Part shown: positions 1 through 9,001 of the stretch, in pieces
Position numbering within the stretch: position 1 is the first letter of the stretch
How the letters are laid out: each line of letters opens with the position of its first letter
Source of the DNA: an uncultured Fluviicola sp.
Lineage (GTDB): Bacteria > Bacteroidota > Bacteroidia > Flavobacteriales > Crocinitomicaceae
Assembly: GCF_946478805.1 (NCBI RefSeq)
Contig: NZ_CAMLDC010000022.1
Span: forward strand, 12,566 to 76,565
Direction: 5' to 3'
DNA: 64,000 bases
Notes under the pieces: generated by a model
The model's database searches: none
What the model saw: only the letters and a program-made list of their open reading frames with translations
Told to the model about the DNA's origin: nothing
Position numbers and translations under genes: made by a program

Positions 1-323
1 AACTCATCGTAAATAATCGTATCTCCTTTTTGGGGAAGAGACGAGAACAAGCCCAGGTTTGCATCGTAACCCGAATTGAAGATCAACGCGGATTCAGATT
101 CAAAATGTGCGGCAATTTGTCTTTCAACATCTTCCACCACTTTTGAATTTCCTGAAATCAATCGAGAACCGGTGCTCCCGGTTAGCTCAACAGACCGGGT
201 AATTCGTGCCAAGCCCAAATAGTCATTCGACCAAAAATCGATGGGATTATCAAATGACAAAAGGGAGCGCAAGCTCCCTTTCTCTTTTCTATCTTGTAAA
301 TTGCGTTGAAATTTCAAAGCCAA
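1..323 (-). CDS. bioF: 8-amino-7-oxononanoate synthase, N-terminal part (runs off the left edge)
   Basis: This is the first ~107 codons of a PLP-dependent enzyme that condenses pimeloyl-ACP/CoA with alanine in biotin synthesis. The translated sequence contains the family hallmarks DFWSNDYLGLA, GSTGSRLISG and the segment FNSGYDANLG, in the expected order. It lies directly behind bioB on the same strand, which fits a bio operon. There is no ATG: the reading frame opens after the bioB stop (one AAA codon between), and the plausible starts are TTG at 323-321 or TTG at 317-315. The C-terminal two thirds, including the PLP lysine, lie outside the window. The identity is secure; the exact start is not. 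Confidence 0.88.
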   Translation of the reverse strand, partial: MALKFQRNLQDRKEKGSLRSLLSFDNPIDFWSNDYLGLARITRSVELTGSTGSRLISGNSKVVEDVERQIAAHFESESALIFNSGYDANLGLFSSLPQKGDTIIYDE

Positions 324-326
324 TTT

Positions 327-1421
327 TTAGGAAACAGTCACTTTTCGTGGTTCAAATCCGGCAGATGCGGTCTTAGCTTCAGCCAATTCTTTTGCACGTT
401 GAGCCTCTTTCTCTTTTCTTGCCTCAATGATCGGGTCCGGTTTGGAAATCGGTTGTTCACCGTCAGCAAATGCTTCTTTTCCAACTAAACCAAGAATCCG
501 GAACATTTCTTTGTCTTCATTGAACTCCGGATTCGGAGTCGTCAACAGTTTATCTCCGGCAAAGATCGATCCCGCCCCAGCCATGAAACACAAAGCCTGA
601 CCTTCCATAGTCATTTTGGTTCTTCCTGCCGACAAACGGACCACCGATTCCGGGAATGCAATACGCGTGGTTGCAACCATACGGATCATTTCCCATTGTT
701 CAATCGGTTTTTGGTCTTCCAAAGGCGTTCCTTCCACTGCAACTAAAGCATTGATCGGAATTGAATTCGGAGGTGTGTCCATTTCCATATAGCTCATCAA
801 TAAGCCTACACGGTCTTCGATTGCTTCTCCCATTCCGATGATTCCGCCGGAACAAACTGTAATTCCAGCCTTACGTGCATTGTCAATCGTGTTCAAACGG
901 TCTTCGTATTCACGTGTTGAAATCACGTCTCCATAAAATTCTTTGGAAGAATCCAGGTTGTGATTGTAAGCAAACAAACCGGCATTTTTCAATCGGTGTG
1001 CCTGATTTTCATTCATCATTCCAAGCGTTGCGCACACTTCCATTCCAAGCTCGTTTACCGCAGCAACCATTTCGATCACATTGTCAAAATCCTTGTTATC
1101 CCGAACTTCTCTCCAGGCTGCTCCCATACACAAACGGGAAGAACCATTTGCCTGTGCATTTTTTGCCTGTTCGATAACAGAATCAACCGTCATCAATTTG
1201 TGAGCTTCTACATCCGTATGGTAACGTGCTGCCTGCGGACAATATCCGCAATCTTCCGGGCAACCACCTGTTTTGATACTCAACAAGGAAGACATCTGAA
1301 CTTCTCTCGGGTTATGAAATTGACGATGTACTGTCGCCGCTTCGAAAACCAATTCCAACAACGGTTTGTTGTACAATTCCAATAAACTTTCTTTCGTATT
1401 ATATGCTGGGTTTACTTTCAT
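327..1421 (-). CDS. bioB: Biotin synthase (radical SAM)
   Basis: It inserts sulfur into dethiobiotin, the last step of biotin synthesis. The 364-residue product carries the radical-SAM cluster motif GGCPEDCGYCPQ with C54, C58 and C61. The ligands of the sacrificial 2Fe-2S cluster are also present at the expected spacing: C98, C130, C190 and R262 in VRLSAGR. A charged C-terminal tail of ~40 residues (after about 325) is longer than in E. coli BioB. It starts at an ATG with a TATATTTG element ~19 bp upstream, and bioF follows four bases after the stop. No biotin-repressor operator was recognised. Confidence 0.97.
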   Translation of the reverse strand: MKVNPAYNTKESLLELYNKPLLELVFEAATVHRQFHNPREVQMSSLLSIKTGGCPEDCGYCPQAARYHTDVEAHKLMTVDSVIEQAKNAQANGSSRLCMGAAWREVRDNKDFDNVIEMVAAVNELGMEVCATLGMMNENQAHRLKNAGLFAYNHNLDSSKEFYGDVISTREYEDRLNTIDNARKAGITVCSGGIIGMGEAIEDRVGLLMSYMEMDTPPNSIPINALVAVEGTPLEDQKPIEQWEMIRMVATTRIAFPESVVRLSAGRTKMTMEGQALCFMAGAGSIFAGDKLLTTPNPEFNEDKEMFRILGLVGKEAFADGEQPISKPDPIIEARKEKEAQRAKELAEAKTASAGFEPRKVTVS

Positions 1422-1439
1422 CTGTAATTCTTATGGCAA

Positions 1440-1447
1440 CAAATATA
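1440..1447 (-). promoter_or_regulatory. -7 promoter element for bioB
   Basis: On the minus strand this reads TATATTTG, matching the Bacteroidetes -7 consensus TANNTTTG. It lies 18 bp upstream of the bioB ATG. No convincing TTG -33 element was seen at 17-23 bp. Confidence 0.45.
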
Positions 1448-1532
1448 CGAAGTCTACCGAAGGTGGCGATTACTTGTGTTTTGAAATTATGAACATGGAA
1501 TCAATTATCTTTATACGCTCAAACATTCATTG

Positions 1533-2030
1533 ATGATCCAATTTCAAACAAACCTCAGAAAGTACGGAGCATCCGACAGGAATGCCTGCATGGAAATTTT
1601 CCAAACGAATGTCCCGAAGTATTTCACCTTGGAAGAAGTGAATGAGTTTGATCGCTTTTTAGCCAAACTGGGAGATTCGGAAGTTCCGGATAATCCAATG
1701 TATTATGTGATGGAACTGGACGACAGAATCATCGGTTGTGGTGGATTCGGTGAAAAGGAAGGAATCGATGGAATTCTTTCCATCACGTTCGTTTGGGGAA
1801 TGGTGGACAGAGCTTATCACAAGAAAGGGTTCGGCGAGGAACTTTTACGATTTCGTCTTGCGGAAATCAAAGCACAATTCCCGAATTGGAAAGTGATTTT
1901 GGATACCACCCAATTTTCATACACATTCTTTGAAAAGTACGGATTCAGAACCCTGAAAATAACGGAGAATTCTTACGGTGAAGGAATGCATCGGTATGAT
2001 ATGATTCTTGAAGAAAGTTCAAAAAGTTGA
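1533..2030 (+). CDS. GNAT-family N-acetyltransferase
   Basis: The 165-residue protein has the GNAT fold signature: a central region where HKKGFGEELL matches the acetyl-CoA pyrophosphate-binding loop (Q/R-x-x-G-x-G/A), preceded by the beta strands GILSITFVWGMV. The C-terminal segment FFEKYGFRTLK is the usual GNAT beta6-beta7 hairpin. The acceptor substrate cannot be deduced. A TTG codon sits immediately before the ATG at 1533; the ATG is preferred. It stands alone, divergent from bioB and convergent with ispF. Confidence 0.8.
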   Translation: MIQFQTNLRKYGASDRNACMEIFQTNVPKYFTLEEVNEFDRFLAKLGDSEVPDNPMYYVMELDDRIIGCGGFGEKEGIDGILSITFVWGMVDRAYHKKGFGEELLRFRLAEIKAQFPNWKVILDTTQFSYTFFEKYGFRTLKITENSYGEGMHRYDMILEESSKS

Positions 2031-2114
2031 AATGGTTCAAAGAAGTTCAATTAAACAGTGAGTAGTTTAATACAAAACATTTGAACATTTGAACATTTGA
2101 ACATTTGAACATTT
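2018..2114. repeat. Intergenic GTTCAA / TTGAAC repeat cluster
   Basis: Three GTTCAA hexamers (2018, 2036, 2045) are followed by four TTGAAC hexamers (2081, 2089, 2097, 2105). The latter belong to an exact 8-bp tandem repeat with unit ACATTTGA, four full copies plus a partial one at 2077-2114. The two sets are reverse complements, so the RNA could fold into a long hairpin. It lies between the convergent ends of the acetyltransferase and ispF genes, where a two-way transcript end is expected. Confidence 0.7.
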
Positions 2115-2594
2115 TTAGTTCTTCGAAACCAAACAGACTGCATACGCTTTCACTGCTTCTCCCGCTCCGAATGAATCCACTTTTTCGTGAGTGGTCGCCT
2201 TGATTGAAACGCGGTCCGTATCAACTTCCAGCAATCCTGCTAAAATGGTCTGCATTTCGGGAATATGCGGATTGACTTTCGGTTTTTCCAAGATTACGGT
2301 TGCGTCGATATTAACCACTGAATAGTTCTTTTCCCTGATCAGGTCCATCACATTCTTCAATAGGATTTTGGAATCGATTCCTTTGTATTGCGGATCCGTA
2401 TCTGAAAAGTGAAATCCGATATCCCGCAGGTTTAAAGCACCGAGTAATGCATCGCAAATAGCATGAATCAACACATCTGCGTCCGAATGGCCAACGGCAC
2501 CAAATGAAGAAGGGAGCTTTAACCCTCCCAACCAAAATTCTCGTCCTTCTTCCAAACGGTGGACATCCACTCCGAAACCGATCCGAATATCCAT
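2115..2594 (-). CDS. ispF: 2-C-methyl-D-erythritol 2,4-cyclodiphosphate synthase
   Basis: It forms the cyclic diphosphate in the MEP pathway of isoprenoid synthesis. The 159-residue length is typical. The divalent-metal ligands are visible: D10 and H12 in the DVH motif and H44 in GHSDADVLIH. The C-terminal motif KATTHEKVDSFGAGEAV is the family signature. It starts 4 bases after the porV stop on the same strand, so it is probably the last gene of a porU-porV-ispF transcript. That pairing puts a housekeeping gene behind a secretion unit. Confidence 0.97.
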   Translation of the reverse strand: MDIRIGFGVDVHRLEEGREFWLGGLKLPSSFGAVGHSDADVLIHAICDALLGALNLRDIGFHFSDTDPQYKGIDSKILLKNVMDLIREKNYSVVNIDATVILEKPKVNPHIPEMQTILAGLLEVDTDRVSIKATTHEKVDSFGAGEAVKAYAVCLVSKN

Positions 2595-2598
2595 TAAT

Positions 2599-3867
2599 CT
2601 ATTCAGGTTTGGCCTTGTCGTCGTTCACTTTATCACCCAATGTGAAGCGAAGCGTGAAACGCATTGTATTTGCCAATGGATTATTTCTTTTCAATGCTGC
2701 TAAGTAAGAGAAGTCGAAACAAAAGATGTTGTATTTGAATCCAACTCCCATAGTAAAGAACTGGCGACCTCCTTTAGAGATGTTTTCGTAGAAATAACCT
2801 CCACGAACAGCAAAAATATCATTGTACCAATATTCCAATCCGGAACCGACCATGATCTCACGCATTTCTTCTCCGAATTTAGATCCTTTTTTCACTTTGT
2901 AAGTTCCATCTCCATTATCGATCGGATTTCCATTCGCATCTTTTTCAACTCTTCCAGGAGCATCATAAAACGATTGGATCATCCCGGCGATTACACCTAC
3001 GTCATTGCTTTTTCCGGAAATCAGCGTGTTTTCTCCATTGATAGTTGCATAAACCGGTGGACTTGGAACCAAAAGTTTGGAAACATCCACACTTACTGTC
3101 AAGCTGTTGTATTTGTCAATTTTTGCGGTATAGGCATTTCCGATTTTCAACGCTGTCGGAAGGAAGTCCCTTCTTGCATTTGCAGAATAAGCCACCTTGT
3201 TACCAACGTTTGTAATGGTAACACCCAATGAGTAAATACCATTCACTTTAAACCAATTGATATCTTCCGTACGATAAGCATAAGAGATATCTGCAATACC
3301 TGCAATCGCTGCCTTCGTTTCAGTTCCGGCAGTAACCAAACCACCTGTCAGGTTGGAATAAGCAAATTTTCCATTAATCCCGATACTGTGTTTCTCTGCT
3401 AACTTAAATGCATAAGCCAGTGTCAATTCAAATTCATTCGGTTTGAACTCACGGATGTAATTCCCTGCATTGTCAGTGAATGTGATTTCTCCCAAACTGA
3501 AATAACGCAGGGCTCCACCGATGACATGTCTTTCACCTACACGGGCATAACCTGAAAGGTACGAAAGATGCATATCATTTGTCAGTTGTCTCAACCAAGG
3601 CGTGTAACTGACTCCGATTTCCGATTTGGACTTGGAGAAATTCAACATCGCCGTATTCCAGATAATCGAAGAGGAATTCGGGCTTAAAGCCGTCCCTGCA
3701 TCACCCATCGCCCCGGAACGGGAATCAGGATTGATCCCAAGAAAAGGCAATGCCGTAGTGATGGTATTCAACTGGATATCATTTTGTGTAACCCCTTGTC
3801 CACCCGGTTGAGCGAATGAAAGATAACTAACAAAAAGAGTGAAAATCAATATTTTATGTGATAACAT
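2599..3867 (-). CDS. porV: Type IX secretion outer-membrane protein PorV (LptO)
   Basis: PorV is an outer-membrane barrel that shuttles T9SS cargo from the translocon to the PorU sortase. The 422-residue protein has a signal peptide (cleavage near FAQ at residues 18-20). It then carries the PorV hallmark ITTALPFLGINPDSRSGAMG at about residues 36-55, followed by alternating beta strands typical of a FadL-like barrel. It lies 60 bp downstream of porU on the same strand, the same gene pair as in Porphyromonas and Flavobacterium. The ATG start is unambiguous. Confidence 0.93.
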   Translation of the reverse strand: MLSHKILIFTLFVSYLSFAQPGGQGVTQNDIQLNTITTALPFLGINPDSRSGAMGDAGTALSPNSSSIIWNTAMLNFSKSKSEIGVSYTPWLRQLTNDMHLSYLSGYARVGERHVIGGALRYFSLGEITFTDNAGNYIREFKPNEFELTLAYAFKLAEKHSIGINGKFAYSNLTGGLVTAGTETKAAIAGIADISYAYRTEDINWFKVNGIYSLGVTITNVGNKVAYSANARRDFLPTALKIGNAYTAKIDKYNSLTVSVDVSKLLVPSPPVYATINGENTLISGKSNDVGVIAGMIQSFYDAPGRVEKDANGNPIDNGDGTYKVKKGSKFGEEMREIMVGSGLEYWYNDIFAVRGGYFYENISKGGRQFFTMGVGFKYNIFCFDFSYLAALKRNNPLANTMRFTLRFTLGDKVNDDKAKPE

Positions 3868-3892
3868 GAATCTATTTCAGTTTTAATTGTGA

Positions 3893-3900
3893 CAAAAATA
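3893..3900 (-). promoter_or_regulatory. -7 element upstream of porV
   Basis: It reads TATTTTTG on the minus strand, 25 bp upstream of the porV ATG. The nearest TTG is 24 bp further up, slightly long for a -33 partner. It may give porV a transcript independent of porU. Confidence 0.35.
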
Positions 3901-3927
3901 CGCAAAACTAGGACTTTTATTGTGCAA

Positions 3928-6900
3928 CTATCTTAAAAGAACTAATTTTTCCATCTTTTGAGCTTTTTTACCATCCGGCATCGTAACTTTTAGTTGGTAA
4001 ACATAAACTCCTTTAGCTAATTGGTCTCCGAAATCATCTTTCCCATCCCAGGAAATCCCTTCTACTCTGAATCCACTTGTAGGAACCAATTGGTTGATTG
4101 TTTTCACCAATCGACCTGAAACCGTATAAATATTGATTTGAGTCTCCAAAGATGCACAGGATTGGTTGTGTTCATACATGAACATGGTATGCGTTGTAAA
4201 AGGATTCGGATAGTTCAAAACATGATCCAATTGAACTTCCTGGTTTTCAGTCACTGTAAACTCCAAACGGATGGTACTTGAATTATTGTTCACATCCCAC
4301 ATTTTCACGTCCAAAGTATGCGGACCAACCGCTACATTGCGAAGCGTATACTGGAGCTTCCCGTTTTGATAGCTATCCAGGTTCGATTTGTAGTACTCGT
4401 TCAAGACGATCGGGTTCCCCGTATTCCCGTCCAGAACTGCAGTAATATCGTGCCCGATCCCATTTCCGACAGTGTTGATCCCATTCTCATCGTGCGCCTC
4501 AACCACCAATAAAGGATTGGAACTGGCGATACTTCCGTTCACAAAGGAATCATCATTCAAATAGATTTTCAATTCCGGGCCGACATTATCTACCGGAGGA
4601 TTCGGATTGATCCCTCCTACGACAAAGGTGCTATCCCAACCATCGCCATCTACCACTTTATTATCCGCGTAATAACTGATCTTTCCTCTTCCATAGTTAA
4701 AATCGATATCCTTAGGAACTACGAACTCAAATTTAAAATCCCCGTTCGTAACCGTTGCACGTCCTTTATATAGGGCATTTTTTTGCGTTTTAAATGAAAT
4801 GATCGGTGAATCCTGGTCATTTCCCAACGTTTGAACTGTTTTTGGCTTATCGAAAATTGTCGGAGACAATACTCCATTGAAAGTGGTCAATTTATTTCCT
4901 GAATTGTCTTCCAAATGTCCCACGATATGCATTTTTGTAAGTGCCCGAACCGTATCTGCTCCGTTTGATATCGCTATGTGATTGATTGAATCGGTAACAA
5001 TCTTCCATTTAGGCAGGCAAATTTTCAGCGCAGGATCCCCGATCAGGTTGAAACATCTCCTGTTATCTGAAGAACCTGAAGAATTTTTCGTTCTTCTCAT
5101 GATTTCTCCGAAAGGAAGTGGATCAAAATTCGCATCCCGTTCTATGACATGAGTAAACAAACTTGCCACCACCTGCGTATTGATCGAAATATAAACCGAT
5201 CGCGTAGTTGTCATCAATGCGATGGACCCACCTTTCGGATTCAATGAGATCAACTCTCCGATCGACTCCCTTGAAGGATCATCAAACTTGGTAAACTCAC
5301 AAGTTGCAGTAACAAACAATCCCAATCGATTCAAATTTGTCCAGGCGTTTACCTGTGGAATAGTAATAATCCGCTCTTCAGCTGCTCCGACCTCACCACC
5401 GTGACCAATGTAATTTGTAATCAGGCTGCCTCTTTCAACACGATCCGTTATAGCACTCAAAACCTCCGGATAACGATGGCCCCCGGTTGTAGATACCTGC
5501 GTATATGCATCGGAATAAATTTTCTCGCAATTCATTTCGTTTGCCGAACTCTGAACCTGGGTAAAAGCAGGTTCTGCGTCAGCAGTTATGAATGTTCCAC
5601 CTTGCTCATCATCCGTAATATTGGTGTAAACCTGTCTCCAATCTCCGAACATATTTGCAGTTTCCCCGATACAGCAACTGTTCGGATCATTTGAAACAAT
5701 AGGTGAATTAATCCCATTCTTCAGATAGTGTTCGATTTTATCAACCTGTGTCTGGGCATGGGTTGCATTTGACACCAATAAACGGCCGACACCTATATCC
5801 ATCAAATCCAATCCGCTGATGGATTCGTTATTATCCAACAATCCAAAATAATCGTCCGTCACCAAAGCGGAAATGTGATTTTCGGAATTCAGGTATTCAT
5901 AAGTCGGAATCATATAATTATTTCCAGCTACGCGATTTTTGGGATCATAAGTTGCATCGCCGAACAAACACAGGTATTTGGGTTGCAATGAAGCATTTCC
6001 ACCTGCCCGTTCGTAAAACATCTTCACAAATCGTCTGATTGCAGTTGCATCCTGGTTTCCGGAAGAAAACTCATTATAGACCTGTTCAATATCCACCACT
6101 ACAGTTGACAATCCGTTTGCCTGGTGCAAGTTCCCCAAACGAACCGCCTGATTCAGGAATTGTTTCGGGCTAACGATAATATAATCGTATTGTCCTAAAG
6201 CGTGTAAATCCTGGTTATCGACTTGTTTGACAAAATTCGGTTGCCCAAAACCGGTTTCATTAAAGACCACAAATTCCCTTAGAGTATCCGTACTCTGTTT
6301 AAATGAAAAGATTCCTCCCGTTAAAGTCCCTTCAATCAATCGAGGATTTGTTTTCGAACTCACATCCCAGACGTGATTGGTCGCTGTCATCCCCGAAACC
6401 GTAAACAAACTTACATTTCCAATTCCAACAGAATTCACGTCCCTGAAGAGCATGGAATTTCCATAAAACACCAAACTTCTTCTTCCAACAATCTGGATGA
6501 AATCCAAATACGCCTTCACCGAAGCATTTACCCTATTCAAGGTATAAACAAGTTCAATGGATGCTGTTACAGGACTAAAAGAAAAAGCACTCGTATTCCG
6601 GATGTAATCGCCACTGGTTGAGCTCAAAGGCAAATTATCTACCTGGCTTCCATTGTAAGTCACCTGAAAGCTATTCCCAGCGGTATTCGCATTCGTTGCA
6701 ACTGCATAATCAATTTGGACGGCAGTACTCTGATCCACATTCGGAATAGCAAATTTGAAAGATTGTGTCAGAGTTGCATCAAACGGTTCACCATACCAGA
6801 CCTGGCCTCCCTGCACCAAATTCACCAATTCATTTTCATGAATATCGTAATACGTATAGGAATTAACCGTTTGTGTTGAGGGTAAAGGCGATTCAGAGAG

Positions 6901-7797
6901 ATTTTGAATCCGAAGAGGTAAATCTGTTTCATCAATATGGATGAAATAGGTGTTCACGGCGCTATAGATATGCTGATTCCTGTCAAAATTGATTCCTGTA
7001 CCATGATCCCAGCGATTGGGTCCTGCACCGAAAAACAAAAAATACTCATCCTCATCAAAAGTCGTATCTGAGTTCCCTACAAATTGAATGGAATTCTTTT
7101 TCAAATCATCACGGTACGGATCACTATTCAATTCGGAAAGTCTTCCGTCCGCATTTCCATACAAATTGATTGTTTTCGGATCCAAAAGATCCATATCCAA
7201 TCCCATATTCTTGAAGAATGCCCGGTTCAACTGAAAAACACCATCATTCGATACCGTTATCTTATACCACGCACCACTGTTCAATACAGAACTGGAAGCG
7301 TAGCTTTTCAGCTGAGACGAATAAGAAGTTGTTACACCCCCAGGTGTCACTCTCAGTTTATACGAAATGATCTTTTCGAATCCAGATGTGGTCTGTATAT
7401 AAGGAATACATTTTGAATTCAGATAATTCTCATTTCTTGACCTGGAAACCTTTGCTTCGATCTGTGCAGAATTCGGAATCTGAACCTTTATTCCGTTGAG
7501 ATAATTTGTCTCGTAGGAGCTAACTCCTTCCGTTTTCACATCGACAATTGCAATCTGGTAGTTACCCGATTTGAACTTCTGCTGAAAAGAATGGATCGGA
7601 AGCTGATTTTCAAAATCTTCTCCAACAACGAAAGGAACCATGGTTTTAACACCGTTAATCGTCAATTCTTTCGGTTGTTCCCATTGAATTTCAACAGAAA
7701 CATCCTGAGCTACAGATGAATGCCCTGCCAAAAGCAAAATGATGAGTTTGTAATATTTGTTAAAAATGTAACTTGCTTGTGTTTTGTCGTTTTTCAT
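3928..7797 (-). CDS. porU: Type IX secretion C-terminal signal peptidase/sortase PorU
   Basis: PorU removes the C-terminal sorting domain of T9SS cargo and attaches the cargo to lipopolysaccharide at the cell surface. The protein has a signal peptide (cleavage near SVA-Q, residue ~31). It has a central gingipain-type C25 peptidase domain with the catalytic pair H799 (NYIGHGG) and C833 (VTATCEF), 34 residues apart, close to the spacing in gingipains. The C-terminal ~95 residues (LNYPNPF ... GVYVYQLKV) form a FlgD/sorting-type beta domain. The start was placed at the ATG at 7797 because an upstream TTG at 7830 would put 11 residues before a good signal peptide. At 1289 residues it is of normal size. 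Confidence 0.93.
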   Translation of the reverse strand: MKNDKTQASYIFNKYYKLIILLLAGHSSVAQDVSVEIQWEQPKELTINGVKTMVPFVVGEDFENQLPIHSFQQKFKSGNYQIAIVDVKTEGVSSYETNYLNGIKVQIPNSAQIEAKVSRSRNENYLNSKCIPYIQTTSGFEKIISYKLRVTPGGVTTSYSSQLKSYASSSVLNSGAWYKITVSNDGVFQLNRAFFKNMGLDMDLLDPKTINLYGNADGRLSELNSDPYRDDLKKNSIQFVGNSDTTFDEDEYFLFFGAGPNRWDHGTGINFDRNQHIYSAVNTYFIHIDETDLPLRIQNLSESPLPSTQTVNSYTYYDIHENELVNLVQGGQVWYGEPFDATLTQSFKFAIPNVDQSTAVQIDYAVATNANTAGNSFQVTYNGSQVDNLPLSSTSGDYIRNTSAFSFSPVTASIELVYTLNRVNASVKAYLDFIQIVGRRSLVFYGNSMLFRDVNSVGIGNVSLFTVSGMTATNHVWDVSSKTNPRLIEGTLTGGIFSFKQSTDTLREFVVFNETGFGQPNFVKQVDNQDLHALGQYDYIIVSPKQFLNQAVRLGNLHQANGLSTVVVDIEQVYNEFSSGNQDATAIRRFVKMFYERAGGNASLQPKYLCLFGDATYDPKNRVAGNNYMIPTYEYLNSENHISALVTDDYFGLLDNNESISGLDLMDIGVGRLLVSNATHAQTQVDKIEHYLKNGINSPIVSNDPNSCCIGETANMFGDWRQVYTNITDDEQGGTFITADAEPAFTQVQSSANEMNCEKIYSDAYTQVSTTGGHRYPEVLSAITDRVERGSLITNYIGHGGEVGAAEERIITIPQVNAWTNLNRLGLFVTATCEFTKFDDPSRESIGELISLNPKGGSIALMTTTRSVYISINTQVVASLFTHVIERDANFDPLPFGEIMRRTKNSSGSSDNRRCFNLIGDPALKICLPKWKIVTDSINHIAISNGADTVRALTKMHIVGHLEDNSGNKLTTFNGVLSPTIFDKPKTVQTLGNDQDSPIISFKTQKNALYKGRATVTNGDFKFEFVVPKDIDFNYGRGKISYYADNKVVDGDGWDSTFVVGGINPNPPVDNVGPELKIYLNDDSFVNGSIASSNPLLVVEAHDENGINTVGNGIGHDITAVLDGNTGNPIVLNEYYKSNLDSYQNGKLQYTLRNVAVGPHTLDVKMWDVNNNSSTIRLEFTVTENQEVQLDHVLNYPNPFTTHTMFMYEHNQSCASLETQINIYTVSGRLVKTINQLVPTSGFRVEGISWDGKDDFGDQLAKGVYVYQLKVTMPDGKKAQKMEKLVLLR

Positions 7798-7831
7798 AGC
7801 ACAAAATTCGAAAACTAGATGAATGTTCAAT

Positions 7832-7839
7832 CAAACGTA
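7832..7839 (-). promoter_or_regulatory. -7 element for porU
   Basis: It reads TACGTTTG on the minus strand, 34 bp upstream of the chosen ATG at 7797, and supports that start over the upstream TTG. No clear -33 element was found. Confidence 0.4.
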
Positions 7840-7900
7840 TGAATTCTTTTTTTATTTTTGTGTTTCGGCGATTTAGTTGTAACCATTGTATTTTTTTTTC

Positions 7901-7924
7901 GTAACATTGGCAAACCAATGCTAC
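7901..7924. promoter_or_regulatory. Inverted repeat between porU and the porP-like gene
   Basis: GTAACATTGG, a CAAA loop, then CCAATGCTAC: six perfect inner pairs (CATTGG/CCAATG) and three more outside an A/C mismatch. It lies 28 bp before the porP-like ATG, in the divergent promoter region. It may be an operator or a 5'-UTR hairpin. Confidence 0.4.
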
Positions 7925-7952
7925 AAATTAGCTTGAAAATATTCTTAACCGA

Positions 7953-8918
7953 ATGAGAAATATTAAACTATTAGCGTTTGTTGGATGCTTATTTGGCTCG
8001 TGTCAGTTATACGCACAAGACCCAACTTTTACGCAGTTTTACGCGAACCCCTTGTACCTGAACCCTGCTTTTGCCGGATCTCATGGATGTGCTCGTTTTT
8101 CTATGAATTATCGAAATGAATGGCCTAGCCTTTCTGGAAACTATGTTACATACAGCGCATCTTATGACCAATACTTCAAAAACATCTCAGGGGGGATTGG
8201 AATTTTAGCTACTCATGACATGCAAGGTCAGGGTACAATTAACACATCTATGTTAGGCTTGATTTACTCTTACCACTTGAAAGTAAATAGAAAGTTCGCC
8301 ATGCTATTTGGAGTTCGGGCTGCCTGGTACCAAAAATTCTTAGACTGGGATAAATTGACCTTTGGGGATATGATCGATCCAAGAAGAGGGTTTATCTACC
8401 AAACAGGGGATTTGAAGCGAGGCGGTTCAAGAGGTTTCTTTGATGCTTCAGCAGGATTTGTAGGATATTCAAAACATTTCTTTTTTGGTGGGGCAGTTCA
8501 CCATTTGAACATGCCTAATGAGTCTGTAATCATTGGTAACTCACCGATGCCTATGAGATTCACAGGACATGTCGGTGCTGAAATTCCATTAGGTGGTAAA
8601 TCCAAATACAACAATACGACTTCCATCATGCCGAACATCATATACCAATACCAACAAGGTTTCCAGGAAATCAATATCGGTACGTATATTAAATATGGTG
8701 CTTTCAATGCCGGTGCATGGTTCAGAAACAGAGATGCGTTTATCCTTACAATCGGTATCACGACTCCTTCTTTCAGAATCGGTTATAGCTATGATGTTAC
8801 CGTTTCGAGATTAAACAATGGTGTTTCAGGTGGTTCACATGAAGTTTCTTTAGGTATCTATACCAAGTGTAAAGGCCCTACTAAAACATTCAAAACAATT
8901 TCTTGTCCATCATTCTAA
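7953..8918 (+). CDS. PorP/SprF-family outer-membrane protein
   Basis: The 321-residue protein has a signal peptide ending near LYAQ (residue 22) and the N-terminal PorP/SprF signature DPTFTQFYANPLYLNPAFAG, followed by barrel-like strands. Members of this family are T9SS accessory barrels that anchor adhesins or partner with SprB-like cargo. Its place directly upstream of gldJ and divergent from porU-porV links it to the secretion/gliding machinery. A specific name (porP or sprF) is not justified because Bacteroidetes genomes hold many paralogs, and the classical porP sits next to porK-N, not gldJ. Confidence 0.87.
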   Translation: MRNIKLLAFVGCLFGSCQLYAQDPTFTQFYANPLYLNPAFAGSHGCARFSMNYRNEWPSLSGNYVTYSASYDQYFKNISGGIGILATHDMQGQGTINTSMLGLIYSYHLKVNRKFAMLFGVRAAWYQKFLDWDKLTFGDMIDPRRGFIYQTGDLKRGGSRGFFDASAGFVGYSKHFFFGGAVHHLNMPNESVIIGNSPMPMRFTGHVGAEIPLGGKSKYNNTTSIMPNIIYQYQQGFQEINIGTYIKYGAFNAGAWFRNRDAFILTIGITTPSFRIGYSYDVTVSRLNNGVSGGSHEVSLGIYTKCKGPTKTFKTISCPSF

Positions 8919-8936
8919 ACTATTTTTTGTAACCTT

Positions 8937-8969
8937 TTGTTGATAATCCGTTTATAAACTTAACTTTGG
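8937..8969 (+). promoter_or_regulatory. Promoter of gldJ
   Basis: TTG at 8937-8939 and TAACTTTG at 8962-8969, separated by 22 bp, fit the Bacteroidetes -33/-7 pattern. The predicted start of transcription lies ~25 bp before the ATG at 9002. This also argues against the TTG start at 8966, which would overlap the promoter. Confidence 0.5.
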
Positions 8970-9001
8970 TGTCCCAAAAAAACGAAAAACAAACCAAGCA
9001 T

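Noticed and set aside
5222..5694. Plus-strand frames opposite porU
   Set aside because: They lie over the catalytic part of porU, have no motifs, and follow from its codon pattern.
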